From Bacteroidia bacterium (GTDB lineage Bacteria > Bacteroidota > Bacteroidia > Bacteroidales > Azobacteroidaceae), in the NCBI GenBank assembly GCA_025999935.1, contig BNXY01000006.1, forward strand, positions 14,421 to 78,420: a stretch of 64,000 nucleotides of DNA, read 5' to 3'. The position numbers and the translations under genes were made by a program. The notes under the pieces are model-generated. The model saw only the letters and a list, made by a program, of their open reading frames with translations, was not told where the DNA came from and searched no databases. Positions within the stretch are counted from its first letter, which is position 1. The number at the start of each line of letters is the position of its first letter. Positions 27,275 through 36,847 of the stretch are shown in pieces.

Positions 27275-28531
27275 ATGGAAAACTTTATTTTCTATCTGCT
27301 TAAATCCGGAATCTGGATTACCGTTTTCTGGTTGATTTACCGGCTGTTTCTTCGGAAAGAAACTTTCTTTCAATTCAACCGCTACTTCTTGTTGGCCGGT
27401 TTACCGGCATCCTTTGCCTTGGCATTGTGTCAATACCGCTACCCTGTCCACCTGAATCTCCAATTAATGATTGCGCCCGAAGCGGTTGCCGCACAACCGG
27501 CGCCAACGGGTTTGCTTATCGGATGGCCGGTCGTTTTTGTTGCGATTTATGTTGTAGGCATGTTTGTTGTATTGATGCATCATCTCATTGGATTAAACAA
27601 AATCGGCCGTTTGATACGGAAGCAAAAATCAAGTATCCATACGAAACCGCCGGTTATTGAAATACCGCAGATTCAATCTGCCTTTTCTTTTTTCGGATAT
27701 GTGTTTATGGATAAAACTGCAAACCTTTCCGAGGTGGAAAAGCGATTGATTCTGGAACACGAAACGGCGCATATTGAACAACGTCACTGGATGGATTTGC
27801 TGCTGTCTCAAATGGTGTGCGCCTTGCAATGGTTCAATCCCTTTGTCTGGTTGTACCGGAGCGCCGTTAAACAGAATCACGAATTTTTGGCCGACCGTTC
27901 GGTTATCCAAAAAGGAAATTCCCAAGCGGTTTACCATGCCGCATTAATCAATTACACATTAAAAGCGCCTGTTTTTGCTTTAGCAAACGCATTTGCAACT
28001 CACAAATTTAAACGAATCAACATGATGAAAAAGAATGTTTCCAAACCGGCGAAAAAATTCGCCGCATTGTTATTAATCCCCGCATTAGCCGTCTTCTTAT
28101 GGGCTTTTGCCAAACCGGAGTATAAATATGCCATCTCCGTTCATTCGGAACCGGAAATGGTAGCTGTTAAAGATACGATTATCATTACCACGGATAAAGA
28201 GCCGGAAGGGATAACCGTTATCACAAAAGGAAAAGTGAAGAATGTAAAAACAATTGGCAGTACAAAAACAGAGGAACGAGTTGTAAATTCGGATTCAGTT
28301 GTTGTTATTGGATACGGGTCAATGAAAAAAATGACCGTAACATCAACAAATACCACACATTCAGGCAAAGACCCGCTTTTTATTGTGGATGGCAAAGTAG
28401 TCTCTTCTATAGATAAGTTAAATGAAAAAGACATTCATTCAATTTCCGTACTGAAAGATGGGGCAGCCACATCGATATATGGAGATGCGGGGAAAAACGG
28501 TGTTATCTTGATTACAACGAAAGCCGATTAA
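27275..28531 (+). CDS. BlaR1-like M56 metallopeptidase with C-terminal TonB-plug-like domain
   Basis: A 418-residue inner-membrane peptidase. The first 110 residues hold three hydrophobic segments. The gluzincin motif HETAH lies near residue 165, with downstream NHEFLADRSVI containing the third ligand. A fourth membrane segment lies near residues 262-278 (FAALLLIPALAVFLWAFAK). In place of the penicillin-binding sensor of true BlaR1, the periplasmic tail is short and ends in a plug-like segment (VVVIGYG near 325, then LFIVDGKVV, ISVLKDGAATSIYGDAG and GVILITTK). That text is the same as the start of SusC/TonB receptor plugs. Such fusions occur in Bacteroidetes but their ligand is unknown. It is the last gene of the cluster. 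Confidence 0.85.
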   Translation: MENFIFYLLKSGIWITVFWLIYRLFLRKETFFQFNRYFLLAGLPASFALALCQYRYPVHLNLQLMIAPEAVAAQPAPTGLLIGWPVVFVAIYVVGMFVVLMHHLIGLNKIGRLIRKQKSSIHTKPPVIEIPQIQSAFSFFGYVFMDKTANLSEVEKRLILEHETAHIEQRHWMDLLLSQMVCALQWFNPFVWLYRSAVKQNHEFLADRSVIQKGNSQAVYHAALINYTLKAPVFALANAFATHKFKRINMMKKNVSKPAKKFAALLLIPALAVFLWAFAKPEYKYAISVHSEPEMVAVKDTIIITTDKEPEGITVITKGKVKNVKTIGSTKTEERVVNSDSVVVIGYGSMKKMTVTSTNTTHSGKDPLFIVDGKVVSSIDKLNEKDIHSISVLKDGAATSIYGDAGKNGVILITTKAD

Positions 28532-28542
28532 CGACATTTTGG

Positions 28543-28568
28543 GATGGCAGGTCAAGCCCGCCATGACA
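28543..28568. repeat. Intergenic arm of the palindromic repeat family
   Basis: Twenty-six bases including GGTCAAGCCCGCCATGACA, 11 bases after the BlaR1-like gene. The arm is a diverged version of the 24167 arms (GGC for TGC at the stem). It may also act as a weak hairpin terminator. Confidence 0.6.
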
Positions 28569-28653
28569 AAAGAGAAATGTAAATAATTATTTAACAACTC
28601 AAAAAAAGATTTAGCTTTTTATTTTAAAATTTTTCTATTTGAAAGAAAAATTG

Positions 28654-28661
28654 TATCTTTG
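28654..28661 (+). promoter_or_regulatory. -7 box for pckA
   Basis: TATCTTTG is an exact match to TAnnTTTG and the usual strong form followed by CA. At 20 bases upstream the -33 position reads TTTT, one mismatch from TTTG. The leader to the ATG at 28720 is about 50 bases and very AT-rich. Confidence 0.55.
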
Positions 28662-28719
28662 CACTCTCTAAATCATATTGATATATACAATAATTATTAT
28701 AAAATTAAAAATTTTAAAA

Positions 28720-30309
28720 ATGGCAAACTTAGATTTAAGCAAGTACGGCATTAACAACAACATCCCTGTTGTTTACAATCCGTCTTACGAAGAGCTTTTT
28801 CAAGCTGAATTAGATCCGAAAAACGAAGGATTCGAAAAAGGCGTATTAACAAACACAGGAGCAGTGTCTGTGGATACGGGTAAATTTACCGGTCGTTCGC
28901 CGAAAGACCGTTTCATTGTGAAAGATGCTGTTTCCGAAAACACGATTTGGTGGGACGGCAACATCAACAAACCAACTACAACCGAAGTTTGGAACGATTT
29001 GAAAGCCAATACAATCAAAGAATTGAACAAGGCTGAAAAATTGTATGTGGTGGATACTTATTGCGGAACCAACGAAGACACCCGCATGAAAGTGCGTTTC
29101 ATCGTAGAAGTGGCTTGGCAGGCGCATTTTGTAACCAATATGTTCATCCGTCCTTCTCATTACGAATTGGCCAACTACGGCGAACCTGATTTCGTTGTAT
29201 TCAACGGTTCAAAAACAACCGACCCGGATTGGCAAAAACACAATTTGAACTCGGAAGTTTATGTGTTGTTCAACCTGACCGAAAAAGAACAAATCATCGG
29301 CGGTACTTGGTACGGCGGCGAAATGAAAAAAGGCATGTTCTCCATGCAGAACTATTATCTGCCCTTGCGCGGAATCGCTTCGATGCACTGCTCTGCCAAT
29401 GTAGGTAAAGACGGCGACGTAGCCATATTCTTCGGTTTGTCCGGAACCGGGAAAACCACCCTTTCCGCCGACCCGAAACGTTACTTGATCGGTGACGACG
29501 AACATGGTTGGGACAACAACGGCGTATTCAACTACGAAGGTGGTTGCTATGCAAAAGTGATTGATTTGAGTAAAGAAAATGAGCCGGACATCTGGCGCGC
29601 TATCTGCCGCGACGCTTTGTTGGAAAACGTAACCGTGAAAGCAGACGGTACGCCCGACTACTCGAAAGAAGCTTCTAAAACAGAAAACACCCGCGTTTCT
29701 TATCCGATTTATCATATCAATAAAATCGTGCTTCCTTCCCGTGCAGGTCACGCCAAGAAAATCATTTACCTGTCGGCAGATGCTTTCGGCGTATTGCCTC
29801 CGGTTTCTATCTTGGACGAAAAATCGGCGCAATATCACTTCCTTTGCGGTTATACTTCCAAATTGGCCGGAACGGAACGCGGTATTACCGAACCGCTTCC
29901 TTCGTTCTCTCCCGCATTCGGCGAAGCTTTTCTGACCTTGCACCCAACTCAATATGCAAGCGTATTGGCAAAGAAAATGAAAGAACACGGCGCAAAAGCC
30001 TATTTGGTAAACACCGGTTGGAACGGCACAGGCAAACGTATCTCTTTGAAGGATACCCGCGCCATCATCGACGCCATCATCGACGGTTCTATCGAAAAAG
30101 CGGAAACAATCAAGGTGCCTATTCTGAATTTGATCGCTCCGAAAGCATTGCCGGGCGTTTCCGACATCCTCGACCCGCGTACCACTTACGGTGCAAACGT
30201 TGCAGAATGGGAAACAAAAGCGAAGTCTTTGGGCGCAAAATACATCAAGAATTTTGAACAATACTTGCCGGAAGGTAAGGATTTGATTCCTTCGGGACCG
30301 CAATTGTAA
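28720..30309 (+). CDS. pckA: Phosphoenolpyruvate carboxykinase (ATP)
   Basis: A 529-residue cytosolic enzyme interconverting oxaloacetate and PEP. In Bacteroidales it mainly fixes CO2 onto PEP on the way to malate, fumarate and succinate. The P-loop [13 protein letters not shown], the metal-binding and kinase-2 text [12 protein letters not shown] and the signature FEGGCY-like [13 protein letters not shown] are all present, with GRSPKDRF near residue 60. The ATG at 28720 is preferred over 28678 because relatives begin there ([11 protein letters not shown]). Codon choice is strongly biased toward C-ending codons compared with the neighbours, consistent with high expression. A strong hairpin terminator follows. 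Confidence 0.97.
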   Translation: MANLDLSKYGINNNIPVVYNPSYEELFQAELDPKNEGFEKGVLTNTGAVSVDTGKFTGRSPKDRFIVKDAVSENTIWWDGNINKPTTTEVWNDLKANTIKELNKAEKLYVVDTYCGTNEDTRMKVRFIVEVAWQAHFVTNMFIRPSHYELANYGEPDFVVFNGSKTTDPDWQKHNLNSEVYVLFNLTEKEQIIGGTWYGGEMKKGMFSMQNYYLPLRGIASMHCSANVGKDGDVAIFFGLSGTGKTTLSADPKRYLIGDDEHGWDNNGVFNYEGGCYAKVIDLSKENEPDIWRAICRDALLENVTVKADGTPDYSKEASKTENTRVSYPIYHINKIVLPSRAGHAKKIIYLSADAFGVLPPVSILDEKSAQYHFLCGYTSKLAGTERGITEPLPSFSPAFGEAFLTLHPTQYASVLAKKMKEHGAKAYLVNTGWNGTGKRISLKDTRAIIDAIIDGSIEKAETIKVPILNLIAPKALPGVSDILDPRTTYGANVAEWETKAKSLGAKYIKNFEQYLPEGKDLIPSGPQL

Positions 30310-30330
30310 TTATACAATCCATCTACAAAA

Positions 30331-30359
30331 GGGTGTCCCTCCATGGGACATCCTTTTTT
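30331..30359 (+). terminator. Intrinsic terminator of pckA
   Basis: GGGTGTCCC and GGGACATCC pair over nine bases (one G-U) around a five-base loop and are followed by six T. It starts 21 bases after the stop codon. Confidence 0.85.
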
Positions 30360-30396
30360 AACTTTCATCTTTTTTAACTTTAAAATAATATTATTC

Positions 30397-31539
30397 ATGA
30401 AAAACAAACTATTCTCAATTGCAGCAATTTTAACTTTATTTGCGTTCTTTTGCAGCGCTCAACCCTATGCTCCGGTAAACAAAAATGCTACGCCGGAAGC
30501 AAAGCAGTTATTAAGCTTTCTCTACTCAGTTAGAGGTAAATACACCATTACAGGCCAGCACAATTTTGTCAGTGATTTTCCCAAGTACGACGAAACCGTA
30601 CACGCGATGACCGGAACTTATTCCGCCTTGTGGGGCGCTGATTTCAGTTTTTCGGCACAAGGAGATAATGCCCGGAAGTTCCAACATTGCGGCCCGCTGA
30701 ATCTTTCCGTTCCGATGGATAGCTGTTATGATAATGGAAAAACAGTAGCCGAACAGCGTCAACTCTTGGTAAACGAAGCCATCAAACAACATGCTAAAGG
30801 CCGGATTATTACCCTGATGTGGCATAGCTGCTATCCAACCAACGGCGATGAATGTAACGGCGACGATATCTGGCGTTTGAGCGCGGGTATCGAAAGACCC
30901 AACGCTGCCGAATGGAAAGAACTTACCACCGATGGTACGCCTCTGAATAAAGCATGGAAAAAACAATGGGATGGCGTTGCCTTCTATCTGAAACAATTGC
31001 AGGATGCCAAAGTGCCCGTTTTGTGGCGGCCTTATCATGAAATGAACGGCGAATGGTTCTGGTGGGGTTATCAACCGGGAGAAAACGGATTTAAGAAACT
31101 TTGGATTATGGCCTACAATTATCTGACCAACCATCACAAACTCAACAACTTGTTGTGGGTATGGAACACCAATGCTCCGCGGGATATCGTGGGCGATGTA
31201 GCAGGCCCGTATGCCGATTACTTCCCGGGCGTGGACTACGTGGATGTTTTGACGGCAGATGTTTACCGCAATGATTGGAGGCAATCGCATCACGATCAAC
31301 TGATGGAACTCGGTAAAGGAAAATTGATTGGTTTGGGCGAAGTAGGAAACGTTCCCGAACCGGCGCTGTATGAAACGCAACCCAACTGGTCATGGTTTAT
31401 GGTTTGGGGTTATTGCATCTACGATTTCCGCAGCAGAGACAGAAATGTAAATCCGGCGGCAAAAGCTATTTATGACAACCCGAAAAGCATTACGGCAGAT
31501 AAAATCGAATTATCTAATAATGCTTATCAATTGAAATAA
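30397..31539 (+). CDS. GH26 beta-mannanase-like glycoside hydrolase
   Basis: A 380-residue exported enzyme of glycoside hydrolase family 26, predicted to cut beta-1,4-mannan. The ATG at 30397 opens a signal peptide (about residues 1-21, LTLFAFFCSAQ). GH26 landmarks follow in order: YTITGQHNF near residue 50, ITLMWHSCYP near 135, the acid/base Glu215 in RPYHEMNGEWFWWG, and the nucleophile Glu315 in GLGEVG. Length is normal. The gene lies alone between pckA (terminator upstream) and gltA (bidirectional terminator downstream), outside any SusCD locus in this window, so its glycan partners are elsewhere. Confidence 0.92.
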   Translation: MKNKLFSIAAILTLFAFFCSAQPYAPVNKNATPEAKQLLSFLYSVRGKYTITGQHNFVSDFPKYDETVHAMTGTYSALWGADFSFSAQGDNARKFQHCGPLNLSVPMDSCYDNGKTVAEQRQLLVNEAIKQHAKGRIITLMWHSCYPTNGDECNGDDIWRLSAGIERPNAAEWKELTTDGTPLNKAWKKQWDGVAFYLKQLQDAKVPVLWRPYHEMNGEWFWWGYQPGENGFKKLWIMAYNYLTNHHKLNNLLWVWNTNAPRDIVGDVAGPYADYFPGVDYVDVLTADVYRNDWRQSHHDQLMELGKGKLIGLGEVGNVPEPALYETQPNWSWFMVWGYCIYDFRSRDRNVNPAAKAIYDNPKSITADKIELSNNAYQLK

Positions 31540-31553
31540 GCAAAAAATAAAGG

Positions 31554-31596
31554 AAGAAGCGGTTTCAAAAGTGCAATGCTTTTGAAACCGCTTCTT
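31554..31596. terminator. Bidirectional terminator between GH26 and gltA
   Basis: An 18-base perfect stem (31554-31571 with 31579-31596, AAGAAGCGGTTTCAAAAG and its complement) around a seven-base loop. It is flanked by T on one side and A-rich sequence on the other, fitting termination of both convergent genes. Confidence 0.85.
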
Positions 31597-31662
31597 TGCT
31601 TAAATAGAGTAAATCGCCTCTTAATTAATTTATTCACTATTCATTTGAAACAGCCTCGTTCT

Positions 31663-33006
31663 TTACCTGTTTTTGATAGAAATATATTCCTGTACATCCA
31701 AAATGTTCCGGTATGCCGGGCGAATAATCCGTTTGCTCTTGAAGTTCAGCTCTTCGATGCGGTGCGTCGTCCAACCGACAATACGCGCCATGGCGAATAA
31801 AGGCGTATAAATTTCCTGCGGCAAACCAATCATTTCATACACGAATCCCGAATAGAAATCAATGTTTGAGGATACGCTTTTTTTGCTTCCCTTGAAATTG
31901 TAGAAAGACGCAATCGCCCTTTCTTCCAGCAATTCGAGGAATGCAAATTCTTCTTCTCGCCCCTTTTCCTTTGCCAAGTCACGCGCCAACTCCTTTAACA
32001 GTATGGCACGCGGGTCGGAAATGGTATAGACCGCATGACCGATACCGTAAATCAAACCGGTTTTGTTGTAAACCTCCTTGTTGAGCATCCGGTTGAAATA
32101 TTTGTCGATTTCAGCGACACTTTTCCAATCAGCGATGTTTTCTTTCAAATGATTGAACATGTCCACAACCTGAATATTGGCGCCGCCGTGCAAAGGTCCT
32201 TTCAGCGAACCGATGCCGGCTGCGATGGAAGAATAAGTGTCCGTTCCGGTCGAGCTGGTTACGCGCACACTGAATGTGGAGTTGTTGCCGCCGCCGTGTT
32301 CCGCCTGCAACACCAACAACAGATCGAGGGTGCGGGCTTCCAATGAAGTATAATCCTTTTTCAGCATGTACAGGAAGTTTTCTGCAATCGTCAGATTTTC
32401 ATTCGGATGGCGGATATGCAGGGAACGTCCGTGTTCGCTGTGCCGTAAAATATTGTAGGCGTATGCAATAATGGTTGGAAATCGGGCAATCAATTGAATG
32501 GACTGGCGCATCAGATTATCGGGAGATGTGTCGTCGGGATTTGAATCGAAATTATACATTTCCAACACACAGCGCGCCAAAGAGTTCATGATGTTGTGTC
32601 CTTCCAAATCAATGATATTCATTTTGGTTTTCTGTTCCAAAGGCATGTTGTCGTTGATTAGTTCCCTGAAATTTGCCAACTCTTCCTTATCCGGCAATTT
32701 CCCGGAAAGCATCAGATAAGCAACTTCTTCAAACCCAAAACGTTTGTCCTTGATTAAATCGTGAACAATGTCTTCGACGTCGTAACCGCGGTAAAAAAGT
32801 TTGCCGGGAATGGCTTTCAATCCTCCTTCCGGCAAGCGTTCGTACCCGACTACATTCCCGATTTGGGTAAGTCCCACCAATACTCCGGATCCGTCTTCGT
32901 TACGAAGTCCCCGTTTTACATTGTGCTTCACAAACAGATCATTATCGATCTTGCTGGTCGTCTTTACAGACTCCGATAATTTGTAAATTAGATATTCTTT
33001 TTTCAT
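31663..33006 (-). CDS. gltA: Citrate synthase
   Basis: A 447-residue enzyme condensing oxaloacetate and acetyl-CoA. Catalytic regions are visible: EHGGGNNSTFSVRV near residue 240 (His), GIGHAVYTISDPRA near 325 (His) and the Asp region near 378 (SSNIDFYSGFVYEMIG). The protein is of the longer Bacteroidetes type with an N-terminal extension. It is the last gene of the acn-icd-gltA run; an inverted-repeat element separates it from icd by 107 bases. Confidence 0.95.
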   Translation of the reverse strand: MKKEYLIYKLSESVKTTSKIDNDLFVKHNVKRGLRNEDGSGVLVGLTQIGNVVGYERLPEGGLKAIPGKLFYRGYDVEDIVHDLIKDKRFGFEEVAYLMLSGKLPDKEELANFRELINDNMPLEQKTKMNIIDLEGHNIMNSLARCVLEMYNFDSNPDDTSPDNLMRQSIQLIARFPTIIAYAYNILRHSEHGRSLHIRHPNENLTIAENFLYMLKKDYTSLEARTLDLLLVLQAEHGGGNNSTFSVRVTSSTGTDTYSSIAAGIGSLKGPLHGGANIQVVDMFNHLKENIADWKSVAEIDKYFNRMLNKEVYNKTGLIYGIGHAVYTISDPRAILLKELARDLAKEKGREEEFAFLELLEERAIASFYNFKGSKKSVSSNIDFYSGFVYEMIGLPQEIYTPLFAMARIVGWTTHRIEELNFKSKRIIRPAYRNILDVQEYISIKNR

Positions 33007-33031
33007 TGTAATAATTTTTTAATTCGTAATT

Positions 33032-33127
33032 GTCTTGAACCTTGATGATAATAAGATTTTTAAGATTACCTTGATTAAGAAAAATCTTAAGAATCTTTTT
33101 AATCTTGATAAAATCAAGGTTCAAGAC
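33032..33127. repeat. 96-base inverted-repeat element overlapping the icd stop
   Basis: Perfect 15-base terminal inverted repeats (GTCTTGAACCTTGAT at 33032-33046 and its complement at 33113-33127) enclose an AT-rich, partly self-complementary centre. The right arm supplies the last codons and TGA of icd. It looks like a dispersed MITE-like repeat, but no second copy lies in the window. Confidence 0.7.
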
Positions 33128-34304
33128 GTAATTTTTTAATAATCGTTTCACCAAATTCTATAGTGCCCAAGGGTTTTCCGTTCGGCATGAATCGCGCCAA
33201 ATCGGTTGTAGCCTCCCCATTAATAAACGCTTCTTCCATGGCTTTTGTTGTCAAATCGGCAGCCTCTTTCCATCCGAGATATTCGAGCAGCATCACGGAA
33301 GAAAGAATCAGTGAGGACGGGTTGACCTTGTTTTGCCCTGCAATATCGGGCGCTGTGCCGTGAGTGGCTTCAAAAATAGCGTGACCACTCAAGTAATTGA
33401 TATTGGCTCCGGGAGCGATGCCGATACCGCCGACCATTGCCGCCAATTGGTCGGAAATATAATCACCGTTGAGATTCAATGTCGCAATAACCGAATATTT
33501 TTCCGGTGTCAATAAAGTGTTTTGTAAGAAAGCATCGGCAATCACATCGTTGATAATGATTTTTCCTTCGGACAATTCTTTGGCAAATTCTCGTTCCGCC
33601 AAGGCATAACCCCATTTTTTGAAGCCGCCTTCGGTGTATTTCATGATGTTGCCCTTGTGCACCAAAGTAACACTGGGCAAATGATTTTCCAAAGCGTATT
33701 CGATAGCCGAACGCACCAAACGTTCCGTCCCTTCGATGGAAACCGGTTTTACGCCAAAGGCGGAAGTATCCTCAAACCGGATTTTCGTCACGCCCATCTC
33801 GTCTTTCAGGAAACGGAGGAATTTCCGAGCTTCGGGCGTGCCTTGTTGCCATTCAATGCCCGCATAAATATCTTCGGTATTTTCCCGGAAAATAACCATA
33901 TCCACCTTTTGCGGCTCTTTGATTGGCGATACAACGCCCTTAAACCAGCGCACGGGGCGCAGACAAACATACAAATCCAAAGTTTGCCGAAGCGCTACAT
34001 TCAACGAACGGATGCCTTCGCCGATAGGTGTGGTTAGAGGGCCCTTTATACCAACCAAATGTTCGCGGAAAGCATCCAAGGTTTCATCGGGCAACCAGTT
34101 GCCGGTTGCTTTAAAGGCTTTTTCACCCGCCAAAACTTCTTTCCATTCAATCGAACGTTTTCCCTGATAAGCTGTTTTTACTGCCTCATTGACAATCTTT
34201 TGACTTACCGGCGTTATTTCCGCTCCTACACCGTCGCCTTCGATAAAAGGTATCGTCACTTGGTCGGGAACAATTAATTTTTCACCTTGTTTTTGTACTT
34301 TCAT
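33114..34304 (-). CDS. icd: Isocitrate dehydrogenase (NADP+)
   Basis: A 396-residue enzyme converting isocitrate to 2-oxoglutarate. The N-terminal [14 protein letters not shown], the substrate loop [24 protein letters not shown] (described here as the segment near residues 88-111) and the segment [13 protein letters not shown] near 140 identify the prokaryotic NADP type. The catalytic Lys/Asp region [20 protein letters not shown] lies near 310. The C-terminal residues RLEP and the stop are encoded by the right arm of an inverted-repeat element, so the natural end may have been replaced. It lies between acn and gltA in the oxidative TCA operon. Confidence 0.95.
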   Translation of the reverse strand: MKVQKQGEKLIVPDQVTIPFIEGDGVGAEITPVSQKIVNEAVKTAYQGKRSIEWKEVLAGEKAFKATGNWLPDETLDAFREHLVGIKGPLTTPIGEGIRSLNVALRQTLDLYVCLRPVRWFKGVVSPIKEPQKVDMVIFRENTEDIYAGIEWQQGTPEARKFLRFLKDEMGVTKIRFEDTSAFGVKPVSIEGTERLVRSAIEYALENHLPSVTLVHKGNIMKYTEGGFKKWGYALAEREFAKELSEGKIIINDVIADAFLQNTLLTPEKYSVIATLNLNGDYISDQLAAMVGGIGIAPGANINYLSGHAIFEATHGTAPDIAGQNKVNPSSLILSSVMLLEYLGWKEAADLTTKAMEEAFINGEATTDLARFMPNGKPLGTIEFGETIIKKLRLEP

Positions 34305-34322
34305 ATTTTTTTAGTCTTTTTT

Positions 34323-34448
34323 CCGTAAGCTGAAGCATACGGTTAATAAAGTATCGTCCCGTGCGGGACTTGTCGGAACATTTTATTTTCTCACAAAACT
34401 CAGCCTCGCAGAGGCGACACTTTATTAACCGTGGGCTTTAGCCTACGG
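34323..34448. repeat. 126-base inverted-repeat element overlapping the acn stop
   Basis: Terminal inverted repeats of 30 bases (34323-34352 and 34419-34448, four mismatches) enclose two internal hairpins, GTCCC-GTGC-GGGAC and GCCTC-GCA-GAGGC. The structure is that of a mobile-type palindromic repeat. The right end encodes the last residues and TAA of aconitase. Confidence 0.75.
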
Positions 34449-36708
34449 TTGTGAATGCTTGTTTTTTTAGATAATTTAATGCACTGCCTGCCCGAAACCA
34501 TTGAATCTGCAAATCGTTGAAACTGTGATTTGCCTGAAAAGATTCTTCGCTGCCGTCGTCATGAGTGAGTATTGCCGTGAGCGGTTTACCTGCTTGAAAA
34601 TCCGACAGTCCGCTAATTGTGATGCGGTCGTTTTCCCGTATCCTGTCGTAATCGCTTTTATTTTCAAAAGTGAGCGCCAACATGCCTTGCTTTTTCAGAT
34701 TGGTTTCGTGAATCCGGGCAAAACTCTTGGCTAATATCACTTTCACATTCAAGAAGCGAGGCTCCATCGCTGCATGTTCGCGCGACGAACCTTCGCCGTA
34801 ATTTTCTTCCGCTACCACTATCGACGACAAACCGGCTGTTTTATAAAATTTCGCTACATCGGAAATCGGTTCGTATTGATGCAGAATTTGGTTGGCAACC
34901 AAGTTGGTTTTCCCATTGAAAGCATTGACTGCGCCTATCAGCATATTGCCCGAAATATTTTCCAAATGACCGCGGAAACGAAGCCAGGGGCCTGCCATGG
35001 AAATATGGTCGGTAGTACATTTGCCTTCCGTTTTAATCAGCAAAGGCATCTTTTTCAAATCATTTTCGTTGAATGCAGGGAAAGGTTGCAACAATTGCAA
35101 ACGTTCGGATTTCGGATTGATACTAATTTTCGTACTTTCCGTTCCGTAAGCGATATACCCTTTGTCTTCCACCTCAAATCCTTTGGGAGGGAAATCACTT
35201 CCCTGCGGCTCGTTGAGCAGAATTTCACGACCGTCTTTGGTCTTTAATTTATCCGTTAAAGGATTGAAAGACAGACTGCCTGCAATGGTCAATGCCATAG
35301 TTAATTCGGGCGATGCCACAAAAGCGTAGGTATTGGGATTGCCGTCGGCGCGTTTGGCAAAATTGCGATTAAACGAAGTCACAATGGCATTTTTCCGTGT
35401 ATTATCATCAGTATGTCGTTTCCATTGTCCGATGCAAGGACCGCAGGCATTCGCCATAATCACACCGCCAATTCTTTCAAAATCAGCAATCAAGCCATCA
35501 CGTTCGGCGGTATAACGAATCTGTTCAGAACCCGGATTGATAATCAGCGGAGCCGCCACCGGAATATTATCTTCCAACGCTTGACGGGCAATGGATGCCG
35601 CGCGACTTAAATCCTGATAAGACGAATTGGTGCACGATCCTATCAAACCTACTTCCATCTTTTGCGGATAATCATTGGCTTTTACTTTGGCGGCAAATTC
35701 CGAAATCGGCGTAGCTGCATCAGGTGTAAAGGGGCCATTGATATAAGGCTCTAAATCAGACAAATTAATTTCGATAACTTGGTCGTAATAAGCGCTTGGA
35801 TTACTTTCTACTTCCGGGTCGGCTTGCAGGTAAGGCGCTATTTGATTCGCTAAACCGGCAATTTCCGCACGTTCGGTTGCCCGCAGGTAAGCTGCAATAT
35901 TCTCATCGAAAGGAAAAATTGAAGTGGTGGCGCCAACTTCCGCACCCATATTACAAACGGTAGCTTTCCCTGTGGCAGAAAGTGAAGTTGTTCCTTCGCC
36001 GAAATATTCGATAACCGAATTTGTTCCGCCTTTGACGGTCAGTATGCCTGCCAATTTAAGGATAAGGTCTTTGGGAGATGCCCAACCGTTCAATTTTCCG
36101 GTCAGTTTGACGCCGATGATTCGAGGCATTTTCAATTCCCATTCCATTCCGCTCATCACATCGACGGCATCCGCACCGCCTACGCCGATGGCAATCATTC
36201 CCAATCCGCCCGCATTAGGCGTATGCGAATCCGTGCCAATCATCATGCCGCCGGGAAATGCGTAATTTTCCAACACCACCTGATGAATAATGCCCGCGCC
36301 CGGTTTCCAAAAGCCTATTGCGTATTGGTTGGAGACCGATTGCAGGAAATCATAGACTTCGTTATTGTTGGCGGTTGCCGTATCAATATCGGCTTTCGCG
36401 CCTTTATCCGCCTGAATCAGGTGGTCGCAGTGAACCGTTGCCGGAACAGCGGATTTCTTTTTTCCCGCATTCATAAACTGCAACAACGCCATTTGCGCCG
36501 TAGCATCTTGCATGGCCACGCGGTCGGGGCGAAAATTGACATAATCTATTCCACGTTGGTAACTCTGCCTGTTTTCGGCGTCAAAAAGATGGGCATACAA
36601 AATTTTCTCGGTCAATGTAAGCGGTCGATGAATCGTTTTTCGCACCTCGTTTACTTTTTTCGGGAAGAGAGAATAAAACTTTTCTAAAATTTCAAAATCA
36701 TGTATCAT
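34438..36708 (-). CDS. acnA: Aconitate hydratase
   Basis: A 756-residue iron-sulfur enzyme isomerising citrate to isocitrate. The [4Fe-4S] ligands are visible as a Cys in [14 protein letters not shown] near residue 357 and the pair in [11 protein letters not shown] near 421. Text [19 protein letters not shown] near residue 155 and [18 protein letters not shown] near 640 complete the active site. The length and sequence resemble the mitochondrial-type branch. It is the first gene of acn-icd-gltA. The last residues (VG) and TAA are derived from a palindromic element. An exact consensus promoter lies just upstream. Confidence 0.95.
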   Translation of the reverse strand: MIHDFEILEKFYSLFPKKVNEVRKTIHRPLTLTEKILYAHLFDAENRQSYQRGIDYVNFRPDRVAMQDATAQMALLQFMNAGKKKSAVPATVHCDHLIQADKGAKADIDTATANNNEVYDFLQSVSNQYAIGFWKPGAGIIHQVVLENYAFPGGMMIGTDSHTPNAGGLGMIAIGVGGADAVDVMSGMEWELKMPRIIGVKLTGKLNGWASPKDLILKLAGILTVKGGTNSVIEYFGEGTTSLSATGKATVCNMGAEVGATTSIFPFDENIAAYLRATERAEIAGLANQIAPYLQADPEVESNPSAYYDQVIEINLSDLEPYINGPFTPDAATPISEFAAKVKANDYPQKMEVGLIGSCTNSSYQDLSRAASIARQALEDNIPVAAPLIINPGSEQIRYTAERDGLIADFERIGGVIMANACGPCIGQWKRHTDDNTRKNAIVTSFNRNFAKRADGNPNTYAFVASPELTMALTIAGSLSFNPLTDKLKTKDGREILLNEPQGSDFPPKGFEVEDKGYIAYGTESTKISINPKSERLQLLQPFPAFNENDLKKMPLLIKTEGKCTTDHISMAGPWLRFRGHLENISGNMLIGAVNAFNGKTNLVANQILHQYEPISDVAKFYKTAGLSSIVVAEENYGEGSSREHAAMEPRFLNVKVILAKSFARIHETNLKKQGMLALTFENKSDYDRIRENDRITISGLSDFQAGKPLTAILTHDDGSEESFQANHSFNDLQIQWFRAGSALNYLKKQAFTTVG

Positions 36709-36724
36709 AATATCGGATTTTTTA

Positions 36725-36756
36725 CAAATATACGCTATTTTATTATATTAACCAAA
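36725..36756 (-). promoter_or_regulatory. Promoter of the acn-icd-gltA operon
   Basis: TATATTTG (36732-36725) and TTTG (36756-36753) on the minus strand are 20 bases apart, an exact match to the Bacteroidetes consensus, 17 bases before the acn start. Confidence 0.7.
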
Positions 36757-36847
36757 TTGATATTTTTTATCTCTATATCAATAAAATCTATAAGAGATGC
36801 ATATTATTTTTTATTCTTATTATCTTTACATCCAAAATCAGGCGTTT

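Noticed and set aside
29209..30303. Long open frame of 364 codons opposite pckA
   Set aside because: It is the antisense shadow of a highly expressed gene with biased codons; its translation is Arg/Phe/Cys-rich and has no start context or family likeness.
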